A stretch of 64,000 nt of DNA from Rhizobiaceae bacterium (lineage in GTDB: Bacteria; Pseudomonadota; Alphaproteobacteria; Rhizobiales; Rhizobiaceae): positions 1 to 64,000 of the forward strand of contig CAJPFN010000001.1 of the NCBI GenBank assembly GCA_905339215.1, read 5' to 3'. Under the pieces are notes generated by a model that searched no databases, had not been told where the DNA came from, and saw nothing but the letters and a program-made list of their open reading frames with translations. The translations under genes and the position numbers were made by a program. The stretch's first letter is position 1, and each line of letters starts with the position of its first letter. Below are positions 62,686 through 64,000 of the stretch, piece after piece.

Positions 62686-63322
62686 TCATTCGCGTCGCGC
62701 GGACCAAGGCGATTTGCCGGCAGAGTTCCTTTGCCCTTTTGCCTGGAAGCGGCCAGAGAAGGTTCGACCCCGGTCCGGTTCCCTCAGCCAAACCGGATGC
62801 CCTGTGGATAAGTTCGCACTTTGCGCGTCCATTGCCGCAGCGGATACGATTGTTTCCGAAAGCAAATCAAATGGTTGCCTGAAGACGGCGTGAACCTCGC
62901 CGCGATCCCATTCGCAGTTCGACAGCACCAGATTCAGCATTCAGCAGTCGCTTCTTCTCGTGCGCGGGCTGTTTCACAAACAACCGGCTGGCGTTGCGCG
63001 CGAGTTCCAACAGGCGGATGCCGTCCTCCATATATGATTCCTCGGCGCTGCCGTGGCGCTCAATCTCGCGAAGCAGCCGCGTTTGCTCGGTTCGCCACTG
63101 TGCCAACATCCGGTCGTAGAAGGCGTTGTCGATGCGGCCATCGAGCTTATCGAGATACATCGCGTGCAATCGATCCTCCAACCGCTTGTGCTCGACCTGG
63201 CATCGGTGAATGGCCTGCTCATGCTCCCGGCGCTCATCGGCATGGCTGGCCTTGAGGGCCGCCTTAACCCACTCCAGTATCTCTTCATCGAAGTGCAACC
63301 GGTCAAGCAGGTTGGCGAATGG
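62686..63322 (-). pseudogene. Serine recombinase C-terminal remnant with 7-base duplication
   Basis: From about 63322 downwards the frame FANLLDRLHFDEEILEWVKA to RLFVKQPAHEKKRLLN matches the C-terminal region of large serine recombinases. At about 62935-62950 a tandem GCTGAAT repeat shifts the frame, and the reading continues as LVLSNCEWDRGEVHAVFRQPFDLLSETI. The catalytic N-terminal domain is missing; the edge abuts a phnK fragment on the other strand at 63322. Confidence 0.75.
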
Positions 63323-63474
63323 TCGTCACGCATGATCTGGGCGTGGTGCGCCACCTGACCACCCGCACCATCGTCATGAAATACTGCCGCATCATCGAAT
63401 CCGGGCTGACCGACCAGATCTTGGAGGATCCGCAGGCGGCCTACACGCAACAACTTGTCTCCAGCGCCTTGTGA
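63322..63474 (+). pseudogene. phnK: phnK 3' fragment
   Basis: The last 50 codons of an ABC-type ATPase remain: VVTHDLGVVRHLTTRTIVMK to SGLTDQILEDPQAAYTQQLV, ending SSAL. The H-loop and tail match PhnK of the carbon-phosphorus lyase complex. The 5' part, with Walker A, signature and Walker B, has been lost at the junction with the recombinase remnant. Confidence 0.8.
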
Positions 63475-63482
63475 GGGATGCC

Positions 63483-64000
63483 ATGACCGATATTCTTTCA
63501 GTGCGCGATCTGGGCAAGGGGTTCTACATCCACGACCGTGCGAAACATGTGCCCGCCGCGATGGGCATTTCCTTCGACCTCAAGCCGGGGCAACTGGCGG
63601 CCCTTGTGGGGCCGTCGGCGGCGGGGAAATCCTCTCTGCTCAAGGCGATCTATCGCACCTATGTGCCATCCTCAGGGCAGGTGCTCTATCGCACGGCCTC
63701 GGGCGATCTGGTCGATCTGGCGACCGCACCCGAGACGCAGATAACCGACCTGCGCCGCGCCGAAATCGGCTTTGTCACGCAATTCCTGCACTGCCTGCCG
63801 CGGCTGTCCACGCTGGATGTGGTGGCGCGGCCCCTGCTGCAACAGGACGTGGATCGCGACGCCGCTCACGACAAGGCCGCCAGGATGCTGGCCGCGTTCG
63901 CCATCCCCGAACAGCTCTGGGACGCCACGCCCGCCACCTTTTCCGGCGGCGAGCGGCAGCGCGTGAACATCGCGCGCAGCTTTACCCAGGGCGGGCGCTT
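63483..64000 (+). CDS. phnL: PhnL, C-P lyase system ATP-binding protein, partial (runs off window end)
   Basis: The start at ATG 63483 follows GAGGGA. The first 172 residues show ILSVRDLGKGFYIHDRAKHV, Walker A GPSAAGKSSLLKAI, Q-loop FVTQFLHCLPRLSTLDVVARPLL and signature FSGGERQRVNIARSF. PhnL is associated with the C-P lyase core (PhnGHIJ) that cleaves phosphonates. It lies 8 bases after the phnK fragment; the rest of the operon is presumably outside the window. Confidence 0.93.
   Translation, partial: MTDILSVRDLGKGFYIHDRAKHVPAAMGISFDLKPGQLAALVGPSAAGKSSLLKAIYRTYVPSSGQVLYRTASGDLVDLATAPETQITDLRRAEIGFVTQFLHCLPRLSTLDVVARPLLQQDVDRDAAHDKAARMLAAFAIPEQLWDATPATFSGGERQRVNIARSFTQGGR

Noticed and set aside
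62867-63298. Possible intact small helical protein of 143 residues
   Set aside because: Its sequence is the C-terminal part of a serine recombinase, and the true continuation is in another frame after a 7-base duplication, so it is a fragment.

Overview
The window reads as a high-GC alphaproteobacterial chromosome. Gene content (class I PHA synthase with phasin, an FnrN/FixK-type regulator, hydantoinases, a FrcK-like kinase), a palindromic intergenic repeat of the kind common in rhizobia, and a conserved hypothetical gene I associate with Phyllobacteriaceae suggest a Mesorhizobium-like Hyphomicrobiales host. This assignment is inference from recognisable families; no rRNA is present.

Bases 1-18,700 form a low-oxygen and survival block: two phosphotransferase/P-loop kinase proteins, a tandem universal stress protein, a short ribosome hibernation factor, a solitary GroEL, a cysteine-bearing FNR-type regulator, a host-attachment-family protein, phasin and PhaC, a MacAB-like exporter, a phosphoribosyltransferase, a DUF2267 protein, a P2-type cation ATPase and a ferredoxin-NADP reductase. 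Four exact palindromes TTGAY-N4-RTCAA and one near match sit in front of these genes, so the block looks like one FNR regulon.

Bases 18,800-37,400 are mainly catabolic and housekeeping genes: hydantoinase A/B, two 6PGDH-type dehydrogenases, a P-loop kinase, a CHASE3 hybrid kinase, an orphan TRAP binding protein, a GntR repressor with a divergent MetE-like gene, a GGDEF protein, a membrane protein with a long heptad-repeat coiled coil, a DD-carboxypeptidase and a RidA-like protein. GTATAC-centred operators link the GntR gene to other genes here. A frameshifted gene containing a palindromic repeat and a truncated LysR gene mark decay.

A tRNA-Arg(CCG) at 37,896 is followed by an accessory region: an XRE regulator, a MerR-like protein plus N6-adenine methylase with a PIN-domain protein, then a scar zone of broken genes (frameshifted second methylase, Rieske reductase with an in-frame stop, a FolE/PhnM chimera, a transposase tail).

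Bases 45,187-62,595 hold the most striking part, a compact minus-strand cluster built around a periplasmic (Tat-exported) type II molybdopterin oxidoreductase whose catalytic subunit resembles nitrite oxidoreductase NxrA. In transcription order it encodes: a PAS-BTAD regulator, a small protein, a cytochrome bd-like oxidase, a dihaem and a monohaem cytochrome c, the alpha subunit, a small protein, the Fe-S beta subunit, a TorD-type chaperone, a haem-binding gamma subunit, a universal stress protein fused to two PCP_red-like domains, a radical SAM protein with the same C-terminal domain, protoporphyrinogen oxidase and ferrochelatase. The cluster could pass electrons from nitrite (or a related oxyanion) through its own cytochromes to its own oxidase and make the haem it needs. 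A serine-recombinase remnant and a truncated phnK border its upstream side, and the transposase tail borders the other, so it looks horizontally acquired. The window ends inside phnL.
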